Source of the DNA: Cryptomeria japonica
Taxonomy: Eukaryota; Streptophyta; Pinopsida; Cupressales; Cupressaceae
Direction of reading: 5' to 3'
Length of the DNA stretch: 64,000 nt
Assembly: GCF_030272615.1 (NCBI RefSeq)
Contig: NC_081415.1
Coordinates: forward strand, 505,935,373-505,999,372
Under the pieces are notes generated by a model. The model did no database searches. It saw only the letters and a list, made by a program, of their open reading frames with translations, and was not told where the DNA came from. Within the stretch, counting starts at the first letter, position 1, and the number at the start of each line of letters is the position of its first letter. The position numbers and the translations under genes are program-made. This document shows, piece by piece, positions 1 to 11,585 of this stretch.

Positions 1-560
1 AAATCCAAAGGATGAAATGTAGAAGGTCAGCCACATGCCAAGAAATATTGAGATCAATGCCCAATGCTCCGAACGCTTCGGAATGGGCTCCGATAGATCA
101 CAAGAATAGGTCTCAAGCAACCGGTAACAAGAAACTGTCAAGGAAACCGGTAGCGATATCTTGCCGGAAAGTGATCCAAATGAGATGCAATTAGAAAGCA
201 AGTAGGGTGATCAAGTCTTCAAGTAGAATCCAACTCCACAAGAATTGGTGAGCCAAAACCGGGACACACAAAAAACAAAACATAAAAGAAAATGTTTTTG
301 GTTGATGCAAGATTGCTGTGAACCGGGGATGCTCCTGCATCACACGACCTAGACAGTCGTTTGGTGGATTCGTTCTGGTAACTAATGCCATATTCATCAA
401 TCAAATAGATAATACGATACATGGAATTGTTTATAATGCTTCTATCCTCTCTTTGCATGGTGCGATCTACCTGTTTAGGGCGGTTTGGCTTTCTCTTCCT
501 TAGTTGCATGCTTAGATATCTTAACATTGGGAGCCTCTTATCACAGGTAAAGTTCATATT
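1..560. other. Unassigned leading segment
   Basis: No gene is supported here. Several ACCGGTA-type motifs resemble those near 45.8-46.0 kb, which lie in LTR-like sequence, so this may be retroelement-derived. The short open frames have no recognizable domain. Confidence 0.4.
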
Positions 561-565
561 TTCTC

Positions 566-1473
566 GTGGCTAAGGGGTTTTTTGTGGCAAATTTTGATAA
601 TGCTCAGGACGGAAACAAAATTTTATGTGATCCTTTTTTTAGCTGGGAGGATAAATTTTTGTTAATGATTAAGCCTTGGCACTCAGAGTTTAACCCTTCT
701 ACTAAAATGTTTAATAAGATTTTGACATGGGTTTGGCTTCCTAACTCCCACTTCATTTATTGAATGATTCCCTTTTAGAGGAAGTGGGAGATGCCCTTGG
801 TGATTTTCTGATGGTGGATGTTGAATCCTCTGATATTTTCCACTCCACCTTTGCCCGCATACTTGTTGATCTAGATATTTCAAATGGGTTGCTTGCTAAA
901 AATTTACTTAAATCTTCAAAGGGTTCTTGGGTCCAATATTTAGACTATGAAGGGATTCCCTTTAGTCGTAGAAGATTTTTTAAAACTAGGCATGCAACTA
1001 AGCATTGAGGTTTTGAGAAAAGGGCAACTAAGGCCACATGGTGGAAAGGCGCTTCTATACAACATTATACAATTTCAAAGATATCTGATCAACCTAGGAT
1101 TTTTTCTAAGGTGGTTTCTTTGGAACCACAGGATCTTGGGGCATCCCCTCTAGTTGTCTCTCTTGGTGGGGCTATCGAAAATGTGCAAGTGTCTCTTGAT
1201 GTTTCCCAAGTGAATGGGACTCATGAGGCTTCTTCTAGTGGTAACGATTTGGCTATCATTCTTGGCGACTCTCCTGAAAATTCCAAATTTGCTGACTCTT
1301 TTGATTTGGCCTTGCTTGTCTCATCGCTTGCTGATATTGGGGTTTTTACGCTTGCTTATTCTGGTGTGGTTGTGTCTATCGAGCTAAGGTGGACTAGCGA
1401 TGTTGGGGTTTTGCCTTTGTCGTCCACTGCTTCTAGCGAGGCTATGATAGTGACTACTGATATTCATTCTTAG
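566..1473 (+). pseudogene. DUF4283-type LINE ORF1 relic
   Basis: This is a decayed nucleic-acid-binding protein of the DUF4283 family, usually ORF1 of plant LINE retrotransposons. The first open frame (566-763) ends in a VWLPNSHF block; the next (760-1008) carries LDISNGLLAKNL followed by a GSWVQYLDYEGIPFSRRRF block, which is the usual lead-in to the zinc knuckle. The frame changes near 760. The knuckle is broken: the expected cysteines are replaced and the last one is a TGA at about 1006. The frame then continues into a low-complexity tail (1111-1473). The ATKATWWKGA stretch after the knuckle is typical of this family as I know it. Recognition rests on these motifs; no search was run. Confidence 0.6.
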
Positions 1474-1870
1474 GATTTTGGTGCGCTAGATTGGCATGTT
1501 AAGACAACGCAAGTGGAAGAGGGATGAATTTCTGTTAAGGGCAAGAAAGCTAAGTTCTCTATTTTGACATGACTCTCCGATCCCATAAGAGAAATTCTAA
1601 ATGTAAATCTTGATGGTTCTTGGGTGGGGGATGGTTTTAGGTTGGTTGCTAGTTGTTCTTTTTGCAACTTTGTTTTAGGTTGTGGGGGCCTATTTTTTTA
1701 AAACCCATGTTTTTGGTTATGGGGTCCTTTTTAGCCATGATTGTTTGGTGCTTTCTTGTTCCTTTTGTTCGGACAACTTTCTGGTTGAGGGTTCCACATC
1801 CTCTCAAAATCTATTTGTAAAGGGTTTTGGGTCCCTTCAAAACCTATTCTTACCCTAATAAAAAACATCA
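1474..1870 (+). mobile_element. 3' remainder of the LINE fragment
   Basis: Follows the ORF1 relic. A VKGKKAKFSIL stretch is readable between stops, then G/T-rich sequence ending in CCCTAATAAAAAAC near 1853-1866, which looks like the A-rich 3' end of a non-LTR element. A reverse transcriptase is absent, so the element is truncated or rearranged. Confidence 0.4.
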
Positions 1871-2690
1871 ATGAGAACAAATTAGGTATTTGCAACACTA
1901 TTGTTTGATCCTAATATTATATATTTCTAGGTGTAATAAAGATAAGTACATATGACAAGCTTAATGATAATAATTTTCTTTATTAATTTTTTTTTCAACT
2001 TAATTGAATTAAAAGGGTGCGTCCCTACATAATTATGCATGTAAATACGAAAGAGAGAAAAGGTTCATGACTACACTAAAGGTTCAAGGTTGCACTTTTG
2101 AAATCAAAGTTACATTGGAATAGTTTAAAGCCACAAATGTGGCGTTGTTCCAAGTCTTTGTGCATTATTATAGATTTCAAGTGCACATTCATCACAACTA
2201 TTTATTTCCAAGTACAACGTGAAATTTTGAGTAGGAGTCCTTAATCATAGTAAAATCAATTTCTTTTTTCACATCAAAACACACATTTACTTATTTTATT
2301 TTTACCTCAATTCTAAAATCAAATTAAAAAAATAATTAATATTTTATTAAAATTGATTATATAGTTCTACAATTATAAAAAGACACAAGACATTATATAA
2401 ATACGTACAAATAATAACCAAGAGCAATCAACATATATTAAAAAAAAATCATGAAATCAAAATTTTAATAACTAACACACACACACACAAATGATACATT
2501 TCAAAATAAAAATGAAATAAAACAATTACTTAAGTATTATATATAATTATCTAAAAGTTAAAACATAAAATTTACATAAAAATGAACAGTTCTTTAAAAA
2601 AAATTAAATTAAATAAACTATTTCTTAAATAAAATAAAATTTACATATTAAAATAATAAATAACATAATCTTATTTTTTAAGACAATATC
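1871..2690. other. AT-rich spacer with short (AC)n
   Basis: Strongly AT-rich sequence with no supported gene. An (AC)8 tract lies near 2474-2489. Confidence 0.7.
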
Positions 2691-2699
2691 AATTAAATG

Positions 2700-3030
2700 G
2701 GTTCTCTTCTGGTTGTTGGTTTTATTCTAATCAATGGGTTGGAGACTTATGCTTCTTAGACAAGGTTGATCCAGTTTTGATTTGTCTGGGATTGGTGCAC
2801 TTCTAAGGGATGTTCCTTTCTCACAAGTTCTCTTATGTATGCCTCTTAAGGCAGCGTCCTTTATATCTAATGCAATTGGTTATGTAATTGAGAAGGTTGT
2901 CTTGGGGCCTATGGGCTTTTTGCAAATGGGTAGATAGCCTTATGTTTTATTGAGCATTACTAAAGGGTTTTCTTATTGGTTCTTTCCCTTCAGTGCTCTT
3001 TGAACCAGACACATGTAAAAAATAAAAATA
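2700..3030 (+). pseudogene. Possible RNase H relic of a LINE
   Basis: A short readable stretch contains SGIGALLRDV, resembling the G-G-LLRD motif of plant LINE-type RNase H domains, and is followed by a frame ending in FLQMGR. Catalytic residues cannot be located and stops interrupt both sides. The segment ends in an A-rich tail near 3018-3036, compatible with a LINE 3' end. The similarity is short, so this call is tentative. Confidence 0.3.
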
Positions 3031-3509
3031 AAAAAATATTAATATATTTCGATGGTCTTATCGACTTTTATCAAAAATAAAATAAAATAAATTCTAAATT
3101 ACAACACAAATACTAGATAAACTTCATGCCACTAGTATTATGATAAATGATTTGATCATTATCTCTGAGCTAATGATGATAAGCTCATTTAATCATATTA
3201 ATTTTATTATCTACAACCCTATAAATTTTTACTTGCTACCATTATTGCATTTAAATTAAAATTAAAATTAATATTGCTACAGTTAATTACTAATATTAAT
3301 GTTAATGGTAATTAATTTTTACTTGTTATCATTATTGCATTTAAACTTCAAAGTTTAAATGGTTATAGTTATTGCATTTCCGTCTAATCCAAAATGGTTA
3401 TAGTTATTGCATTACATTTCAAGGAGTTCCAATTACATTTCAATGAATTTCAAATCAAATGTGTAGGTTTCTATTACACTCACGATAGTGAGTTTTAATA
3501 AATTCCAAG
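3031..3509. other. AT-rich spacer
   Basis: AT-rich, with partly repeated TTACTTG(C/T)TA and GCATTTAAA phrases near 3228-3360. Nothing else recognizable. Confidence 0.6.
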
Positions 3510-4411
3510 ATGATGACGATGGGGCTTTACCAGTTGATGCCCCAGTCCTTTCTGGTGCGATTTGAGGTGCTCTGTTTCATTTCGAGCACTTTTTCGATGA
3601 GCGGGTTGCCTGCTTGTTGCCCTTTTTGGTTGTTCTGGTGGGCATTTTTAGAGATTATGTTGCGGCAACGGTTTCTATGTTGGTGTTGGTGGTTTCCACC
3701 TATACTTTCTCTGACTGGTGGTTTTTCTCTAGTTGTGTTTGGGGCCTGGTTATGGCTCTCATGGCCTTGATGGTGGGGGTTTTTCCCTCTCTTGCCAGTT
3801 TGACCCTCTCTGGTGTTCAAACGTTTGGCGTTGGTGGTGTTGCGGTGAGTGATGTGGATGGGGATCTATGCTTCTCCCTGGCCACAACTATTGTTCATGG
3901 ACTTGTGCTCTCTCCTGGAATGGATGGGGTGGGCAACAACATTGTTGTTCATGGCCCTATATTCTTTTCTCGGCGTGGCTGTGGGTATGGGGTTATGAGT
4001 TGTTGGCCTTCTAAGCGTGTTTGGGTGGGGTCTGGTTCTGCCCTGTTCACTGTGGATTGCACCTTGTGGTCATGGGTGAGTGGATAAAGGTTCCTCCGTA
4101 CCTCTGGTGCGCCTTGCTCTGTTTTGTGCAAGGGGATTGTTTCTTACAACTCCTCTATATGGTATTTTCTTCTCGTGCATGCAAGTGCTTATTTATCCTC
4201 CTCGCAATGGAGTTTGTTCGACTCTTTGGTGGGTGTGACAAGTGGGTGGTTTACCCTCGTGTGTGTTTGTTAGGAAGGAGGGAGGTTATCCTTTTCCTTG
4301 TTCGACTCACATGTCTTGTGGGTGCTGGTCTCGCCCTCTACTACTTCTATTGGGGTGGTCTCTGCTCTTGAGCGTGTTGCTTGGCTCTTGTTGTTGTTTG
4401 GAGTTGTGTGT
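3510..4411. repeat. G/T-rich host repeat, left half (interrupted)
   Basis: This G/T-rich segment is open on the plus strand in overlapping frames (3510-3770, 3614-4087, 4021-4371) that encode Val/Leu/Trp-rich products without a known domain. It ends exactly at the target site of the gypsy element. The other half resumes at 15007. The two parts must have been contiguous before the insertion. Identity unknown; probably an older dispersed repeat rather than a gene. Confidence 0.5.
4407..4411. repeat. Target-site duplication, left (TGTGT)
   Basis: TGTGT directly abuts the outer end of the left LTR and is repeated at 15002-15006 directly after the right LTR. Five base pairs is the usual duplication size for Ty3/gypsy integration. 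Confidence 0.9.
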
Positions 4412-5976
4412 TGTAATGCCCCACCAGGAACCCTAATGGAAAACAAAACAACTAGGCAACTAAAGGGTGAAATATATATATATTTTTTAAAGATTAAGTG
4501 CATTAATTATAACCATTGCACATTTAATAACACAATGGAAGTCTAACATATGATTTCCTAAGGGTTACCAACGAAGATTAATTCGTAGATTATATTAACA
4601 TCATGGTTAATCCAATTGTCCATTTAATTAGATAAATTAAATGCTTAAGATTAAAACTACACATACTTCTAAATTCCATAATGAAAGAATCAAAGTATTC
4701 CAATGCATTTATTTATCCATAAATCATCTATACAAAAGATCAAAGCAACTGAATTAACATACAATCCACTGACACAATATTACAATATCCATAAATACAT
4801 GGCTTCCAAAAATACCACGGAATCCAAAAGTTACAATATCAAGGTTACATAAAAGTTTGATACAATGATCACGAACATGAGTTGGTATAGGAACCACGAA
4901 CCAAGAAACACCAGCAAAGCCTTTCCTCGCCTAAAGATACAATCCAAAACATCCGATGGGAAGTGGCACTACCACCCGACCATGTGATCCCAAAATGGAA
5001 CCACCCCACCATGCTAGGAGATAGTAGAAAACCCTCAAGCAAGCAAAATAAGACAAGTATGAAAGAACTACAGGACTCCGCAAACATCCATGTGACTCAA
5101 CTCACAAACACTGGTGACTCTAAGGAGAGAGTGTCATTGTATGGCTTACGGTGGTTATCCTGGTAGGCCTCCATAGGTCCCGACCCCCATGCTGGGTTAT
5201 CCTGATAACCTCTCCCAAACCTTTGGCTCCATCTAAGCTTCATGCGGACCCTACCAATCCTTTCGTGAAGACAAGGTGGTAAGTTTGCCATTCCAGGCCT
5301 TCTCACCATATCCTGAGCCTATACAAGCACTCAACCATGTGCAAGGCACATTATCTTAATTAATATTATAAAATACCCACTCCCTAATCAATTATTAGGT
5401 TATCACTTTTTAACTGACTTTTGAGGGGTTATCTAGCCATCCACTTCAGGCGCAACCCCCGCTCAAAAGCCACTATTTCTTATAGGACACTAACAAGAAA
5501 GGTCTCTATCTACGAGAACTCTATGACGAAACAGACAACCATATCTAATCCTGACAAACCACAGGTGAAGGATACACAATCACTAACCCAAGATTGACCA
5601 TTTGGAACAAAACACACAATGACTCACATCAGCAAGGTTATACAACAACATCTGACCAAGGAGATATAACAACATATAACATAATGACAACTCAACCAGA
5701 ATTGCAACGAAATTAAGCTTGACCGCAAATACCTTTTACACAAGATCCTAATACAGACAATCTTTTCTTTAAACAACCCAAAGCATAAATAACTTGCAAT
5801 TAAAGAATTTCCAAAAAATAAGAAAATACAACTATATTAATACAAGGAAATCAATTTTGTCATTTGTCCAATAAGGTTAAATCAATCACATAAAAATTAA
5901 TCTCCTAATGTATTTCCAAGCATAAATATAGAATCTAAAATTATAAGCTTTTCTCGAAATAACCAAACTCTGAATT

Positions 5977-6082
5977 ATATATATATATATATAATCATAT
6001 TACAAAATATATATATAAACACATGAATTAATTTTCACAGTATTAAAATAATACTAAATAACATAATGCCCATAATTAAAAA

Positions 6083-6113
<31 letters not shown>
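5977..6113. repeat. (AT)n microsatellites in the LTR
   Basis: Alternating TA runs at about 5977-5991, 6008-6015 and 6086-6113 (the longest, about 14 units). They lie in the LTR segment absent from the 5' LTR. Confidence 0.85.
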
Positions 6114-6117
<4 letters not shown>

Positions 6118-6216
6118 AATTAATTTAAAAATCAAATTTTATAACCCTGCACGGAAATCCGAAATACCATATTTTGGTTTGCACAAAATTTATCTAGGAA
6201 ATAGTGAAATTAGTTT

Positions 6217-6313
6217 AACCCCTGCTACCGACCGCTACCTATGGTAGTACCTGCTACCGTGCGGTAGCAGTGCTACCAACGGTAGCAGGTACTACCACCG
6301 GTAGTAACTACCG
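6217..6313. repeat. Clustered GCTACCG inverted repeats with hairpin
   Basis: About 100 bp with alternating GCTACC and GGTAGC motifs. At 6251-6270, CTGCTACCGTGCGGTAGCAG forms a perfect 9-bp stem with a 2-base loop. It lies only in the 3' LTR because the 5' LTR lacks this interval. A structural or regulatory role is possible but unproven. Confidence 0.75.
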
Positions 6314-8183
6314 AAAGTTTTTTTTTTTTAATTTTTTTTAATTTTTTTAAAATTCAATAACCTAAATAAAATATTAAATTTAAATAGCCTAAAATATTAA
6401 AATTTCAATAACCCAAACAAATATTAAATTTTTTTTTTCAATAAAATTTATTTCCAGGGAATCTAATTAATACAGATTTTCCCATACACTTAATAAACTA
6501 CTAGATTTAATTCTCAATTAATTTTACAACTAAATATATAGAGATGCACAAATATACATAAAGAACAACCATAGCAAAATATCGAATCCAATACCAAACC
6601 AAAGGACATTTTCTCTGGCAAAAACCTTTTCTCCCAAATCTTACAATTTTCATGCACAATAAAACATCTTGGCAAAATTTGCTAGAATAACTTTTTCCAA
6701 TTTCCTCAAAATTTTAATCTACAAACACCCAAGAAACAACTTCTTTCCATAGACTAGAAACTAATTTCAGAAATGGACTTTAGCTAAGAACAAGAAATAA
6801 CCAGAAATAATTTTGGATTTGACAAATATTTTAACCCACACATCATTCAGAAAGAGGGAAGAAATAAAATATTTTCTTTAAAACAAACAACTAGAAGAAA
6901 CCACCCAACCCGGTATAGCTTTCCTGGAAGAAATTTGTAAGAGAGATTCAATCCTTCAACAAGCTTCCAAACAATTTTTCTTCACCAAAATCTAAGCTTC
7001 CAATAATTTTTCTTCACCAAAATCTCTACCTTTTTCCCATGATCCCCAAGATAAAAAGATATCTTCCCCTTTTAAACTAAAACTCTAGGTTGCATATATT
7101 TTTCCCAAAAAACCCTAATATTTAATTTTAGTAATTAAAAGCAATTTTTTTTTTCTTTTCTAATTCCTAACAAAGGAATAAATTACATGCAATAAGAAAA
7201 ATTCATTTTTTCTTTTATTTTCTCATGCAAATTAATTAATTTCCTAAAAAGAAAATTAAAGCAATACTTTAACTCTAATTTATTCTTTTATTCATTTATT
7301 TATTCTGTTATTCTTTTATTTATTTATTTATTTTGTTATTCTTTTATTTATTTAAAATTCTAGGAAAACAATAAATGAAATTAATCTAATTTATTTTTCA
7401 CTAAAATTTAAATAAAATATATTTCTAATATCATGTAGCTTGCAACTTAATTTAATAACTTCTTTTAATTAATTAAATTTATAATCTCAATGCATAAAAT
7501 ACATAATTCAAAAATACCAACTATGAGATAAATCCATAATTTTAATTAATTAATTAAAACCACTAAACACACAAACTAAACAAACCCCAAGCAAAGACTC
7601 AGAAAAAGTCAAACGACAATACATGAAGGCTGAACAAACTAACAGGACAACCAACTGACAACACTCACAAGAGTGTAACTGAGTAAAATAGGGTCAACTA
7701 CTACCTCCTCCACTTCCATTGGACAATATAAGACACACTCAAACTTGTGAAACCAGGTGGAGATGATACCCCGTACCTACTCGGTACTTGTACTTGCAAT
7801 ATCCTGCAACACCGAACCACACATGCATATATACAACATAGAAAACACGGTATACACACCGATGAAGGAGAATCGGGATGTTCCCTATCTCACCGGAGTG
7901 AGTGAAGAAAAATCGTCCCCTTGCATCCAATACACTTGCAAACACGCAACATATAATTTCACATTGCATAGATAAAATAAAGTGTCAATACATAGCAATA
8001 ATCCATAAAATGCCATAAATCACAAGTACTGAAATACTGCAAATAAATTATGCATCTCATATCCAGATAAAGCATGAAATAATGTCATATAAATCTGAAT
8101 AACACATCATGGTAATGTATCCACTAAAAACAAACAATAATAAAATATGAGTCTAATGAGTTCAAACGAGGAGAGGTACTACA

Positions 8184-8194
8184 TTCTTCCCCCC
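8184..8194 (-). other. Polypurine tract
   Basis: On the minus strand GGGGGGAAGAA ends immediately before the 3' LTR start TGTAGTACC. Its place and purine content match the plus-strand primer of LTR retrotransposons. Confidence 0.85.
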
Positions 8195-8218
8195 AAAACT
8201 AGGCTTACTCTTGGAAGC

Positions 8219-9607
8219 CTAAAACAAATAAGAATACAACTCTCTCATCTTTGCTGTATCCTCCCAAGTCGCCGAGGTCTCATCATTTGGGTCCCATAGG
8301 ACCCTTACTTGGTCGATGGTGTGACCTCTGAGGATCAAATCCTGACGCTGAAGAATGCGCACGGGCTCCATGGAAAGCTGCCCGTCCTCGACCTGCAAAG
8401 AGTTCCAATCAAGAATATGTGTCACATTAGGATGATAAGGTCGAAGAACTAAAACATGAAAGACATCATGGATGCGGGATAGACTCGGTGGCAAGGAAAG
8501 ATGGTAGGCAACAGGTCCTATCCTCTCAAGGATCTCAAAAGGCCCCACAAACCGAGGCGCCAACTTAGAACCCTTTCCATAACGGATCAGACTCTTCCAC
8601 GGACACACTCTCAAGAACACATGGTCACCAACAGAAAACTAATGATCTACCCTATGAGTATTTGCATACTTCTTCTGCCTATCCTGTGCAGCTACCAAAT
8701 GCTCACGAATTTGCTCAACCTGCTGCTCCATCTCCCGAAGAATATCCGGTCCTATAAGCACCCTGTCCTCTAGTCGATCCCAACTCAAAGGAGTGTGGCA
8801 AGGACAACCATACAATGCCTGAAAGGGGGACATACCTATGGAGCTATGATATCCATTGTTATAAGCAAACTCGACTAGATATATATAATCCTCCCAGTGT
8901 GACTGCTGGTCCATAACATACATGTGAAGCATGTCCTCCAAAACCTGATTCACTCGCTCTGTCTAACCATCTGTCTTTGGGTGATAAGTTGAACTAAAGT
9001 TCAACTAAGTCCCCAAAGCATGCTGAAGTGAGGTCCACAGTGCTGAGGTAAAGACAAGATCTCTATCAGAGATGATCCACCTCAGAATCCCATGCAATCT
9101 CACTACATCATCCAAGAAGACTCATGCCACCATTGCTATCGTATAGGAAGCTCGAATAGGAACAAAATGAGCAACCTTAGTCAATTTGTCAACAATGACC
9201 ATGATGGCATCATGATGACGCAAAGAGACAGACAACCCAACAATGAAATCCATGGAAATGATATCCAATTTCCAATCTGGTACCAAATTAGGCTGTAAAA
9301 GCCTTGCCAGGTGTTGATGCTCTGCCTTCACCCTTTGACACTCTAAACACTTCGACACAAAATCAACAATGTTGCTTTTCATACCAACCCAATGATAAAT
9401 CTGTCTAAGATCTGCATGCATCTTCTTGACACCTGGATGTGTCGAATAAGGTGCATGATGGGCCTCAGTCATGATCAAAACATGAAGACCCTCCAAAGGA
9501 GGTACATAAATCCATCCATGGTGACGAAGAAGTCCATTTGCCTCAAGGTTATATGTAGAAAATCTACCCTCTAAAGGCCTTCCGGACTCTATCACGACTC
9601 TAACATC
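8219..9607 (-). pseudogene. Gypsy integrase and chromodomain-like C-terminus
   Basis: Inserts element cDNA into the genome. The zinc-binding module is visible as paired His followed by CLECQRVKAEH near 9300-9500. The core has Asp in SMDFIVGL and Asp in VIVDKLTKVAHF (about 9190-9260), then an interrupted catalytic tail, the YHP and TERVNQVLEDML motifs and an EFAYNN block. [20 protein letters not shown] motif follows, and the end, [17 protein letters not shown], matches the tail of the chromodomain of plant chromoviruses. Premature stops: TGA at 9122, TAG at 9005, 8963 and 8639, plus TAG at 9608 upstream. The frame is otherwise maintained, so point mutation dominates. Confidence 0.9.
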
Positions 9608-11005
9608 CTAATACCAAGTATCCTGAGGAAGAACTCCTAGAATCCTCTCTCTCAAGTCTAGTCCAAGGGACAATGCTGAAACTTCATGCCGCCTACGACT
9701 CAAAGCATCTCCCACCACGTTCTCTTTCCCCTGAATATAAGGAACCTCAAAATCATACTCACAGAAGAATTCCATCCATCTCCATTGTCGAGCATTCAAG
9801 TTCGGTTGTGCGAATATATACTGCAGACTACGGTGATCACTATGTAGCTCAAACTGATGCCCTAACAGGAAATGTCGTCATCTAACCAAAGCATGAACTA
9901 TAGTTGCCAAATCTAAATCATAGTTCAACTCGTGGTTCTTGAGTTTGCAAGACTCATAAGCAACCACACGTCCATCCTGCATAAGCACTGCACCTATACC
10001 TTCCAAAGAGGCATTTGTGCATACCATAAAATCTCTAGATGGATCAAGAACTTCCAAAATCGGAGCATTGACAAGGAGTTTCTTCAAGGTCCAAAAAGAT
10101 GACTCACACTGTTCCAACCAAACAAACTTCTTCCCTTTTCTTTGAAGAGAAGTAATCGGGTGTCCTATCTAGGAAAAGCCCTGAACAAAGTGATGGTAAT
10201 ATACGACCAAACCCATAAAACTCTTAACTTCTGAAACGTTGGTTGGCGCTGGCCAATCAACAATGGATTGGATCTTTAAAGGATCCATAGATATACCTTC
10301 TCCCGAAACCACATGACCAAGATAGTTCACCTCAGAGTGAAAGAAGTCACACTTTGCTAAATTGGCATAAAGCTGATTCTCCCTCAAGCACTACAATACT
10401 TGACGTAAGTGACCCTCATGCTCTTCCATAGATCTAGAATAAATCAGAATGTCATCCAAGAATACAATGACGAAACGATCAAGGCAGGTGCAAAAAACCC
10501 CATTCATGAGGCTCATGAGAATTGAAGGCGCGTTCGTCAACCCAAATGGCACCACTGTGAACTCATAGTGACCATAATGAGTATGAAATGCCGTCTTATG
10601 AATATCTGCATCCCCAATGTGCAACTGATGATACCCAGATTTCAAATCAATCTTAGAGAACACCTTGGCTCCCTTAACCTGATAAAAAAGGTCATCTATA
10701 TGAGGCAATGGACATCAATTCCAGATGGTCACCTTATTCAGCTGTCGGTAATCAATGCATAACCGAAGAGAACCATCTTTCTTCTTAACGAAGATAACAT
10801 GCGCACCCCAAGGAGAAACACTAGGACGAATGAATCCCTTGGCCAACAATTCCTCTATCTGCAACTTCAACTCACTCAACTCTTGAGTAGTCATTCGATA
10901 TAAAGCTCTCGAAATAGGTTCTACACCAAGAACCAAATCAATGCGAAAGTCTATGTCTCGCTTCAGAGGCATACCGGGAATATCCAATGGAAACACATCA
11001 ACACT
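9608..11005 (-). pseudogene. Gypsy reverse transcriptase and RNase H
   Basis: Copies element RNA to DNA. Visible in order: the [10 protein letters not shown] lead-in, [58 protein letters not shown], and the catalytic loop FLDDILIYS (about 10440-10470), a variant of YxDD with both Asp kept. RNase H follows with VCTNASLEGIGAVL; families normally have TDAS, so the first catalytic Asp appears changed to Asn. Stops: TGA 10715, TAG 10391, TAG 10169, TGA 9878. The frame is constant from about 11000 to 8219. Confidence 0.92.
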
Positions 11006-11585
11006 CTCGAAGAATAGGGTGACCATCAAGAGTGATTTCTCGATTCTCTGACTCATCCACATCCTCAAGTGTAACTGCAAAAAGCTGACACCCTCTACGC
11101 ATGCACCGCTTAATTTGCATAGCAGAAATCATATGTAGGGATATCGATCTCTGAACTCCAACAATCTCCACTTCACTACCAAGGTCATCTAAACACTCAA
11201 CTGTCTTCTTGTGACAGTCTACGCGAGCACTATGAGATGATAGCCAATCCATCCCCAACACAACTCCATAAGAACCCAAAGGAATGAATTGAAGGTCAAC
11301 TGAGTTAACTATGGTTCCTAGGTCCAAATCACAACTGGGAATAAAGGCATCTATAGAAACACAGACACCTGTAGCCAACTCTACGTGCCACCTATCTTCC
11401 TGCTTAGCAGACGCGAGTCTGCACCGCTCCACAATGGATGAAGAAATGAAAGAATCTGAAGCACCAAAATCAAAAAGTACAGAGATAGGGATTCCATGCA
11501 ACATACTTGCTGCCTCAATAACTGTACCCTGATGATCAGTTTGGAGGTCATCCACCATTGCAAACACTATGGGATCTCCTTGCAT
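10998..11585 (-). pseudogene. Gypsy aspartic protease region
   Basis: Retropepsin-like domain that would cleave the polyprotein. The active-site segment reads VLFDFGASDSFIS, where the family has D-S/T-G-A; the Ser/Thr is replaced by Phe, so the enzyme should be inactive even if translated. VVLGMDWLSSHSARVDC is the usual downstream motif of gypsy proteases. The protease lies in a different frame from RT, with the change near 10998-11010 just before DVFPLDIPG, and from gag, with the change near 11560-11580. These look like single-base indels rather than programmed frameshifting. Confidence 0.88.

Larger units (their letters stand above)
4412..8183 (-). repeat. 3' LTR, 3.77 kb
   Basis: Starts TGTAATGCC and ends GTACTACA on the plus strand; on the element's own strand it is TGTAGTACC...GGCATTACA. 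It contains about 1.8 kb (roughly 4496-6320) missing from the other LTR. Within it are AT microsatellites, a GCTACCG/CGGTAGC cluster and sequence of ordinary composition around 4870-5330. Open frames near 7739-7975 recur in the other LTR only because the LTRs are copies; they are not taken as genes. Confidence 0.9.

Noticed and set aside
3614-4371. Membrane protein gene from hydrophobic frames
   Set aside because: Hydrophobicity follows from G/T-rich composition, frames overlap, and the segment is interrupted by a transposon.
7757-7975. 72-residue frame conserved at 14575-14793
   Set aside because: Conservation is explained by both lying at the same place in the two LTRs; no domain and no start context.
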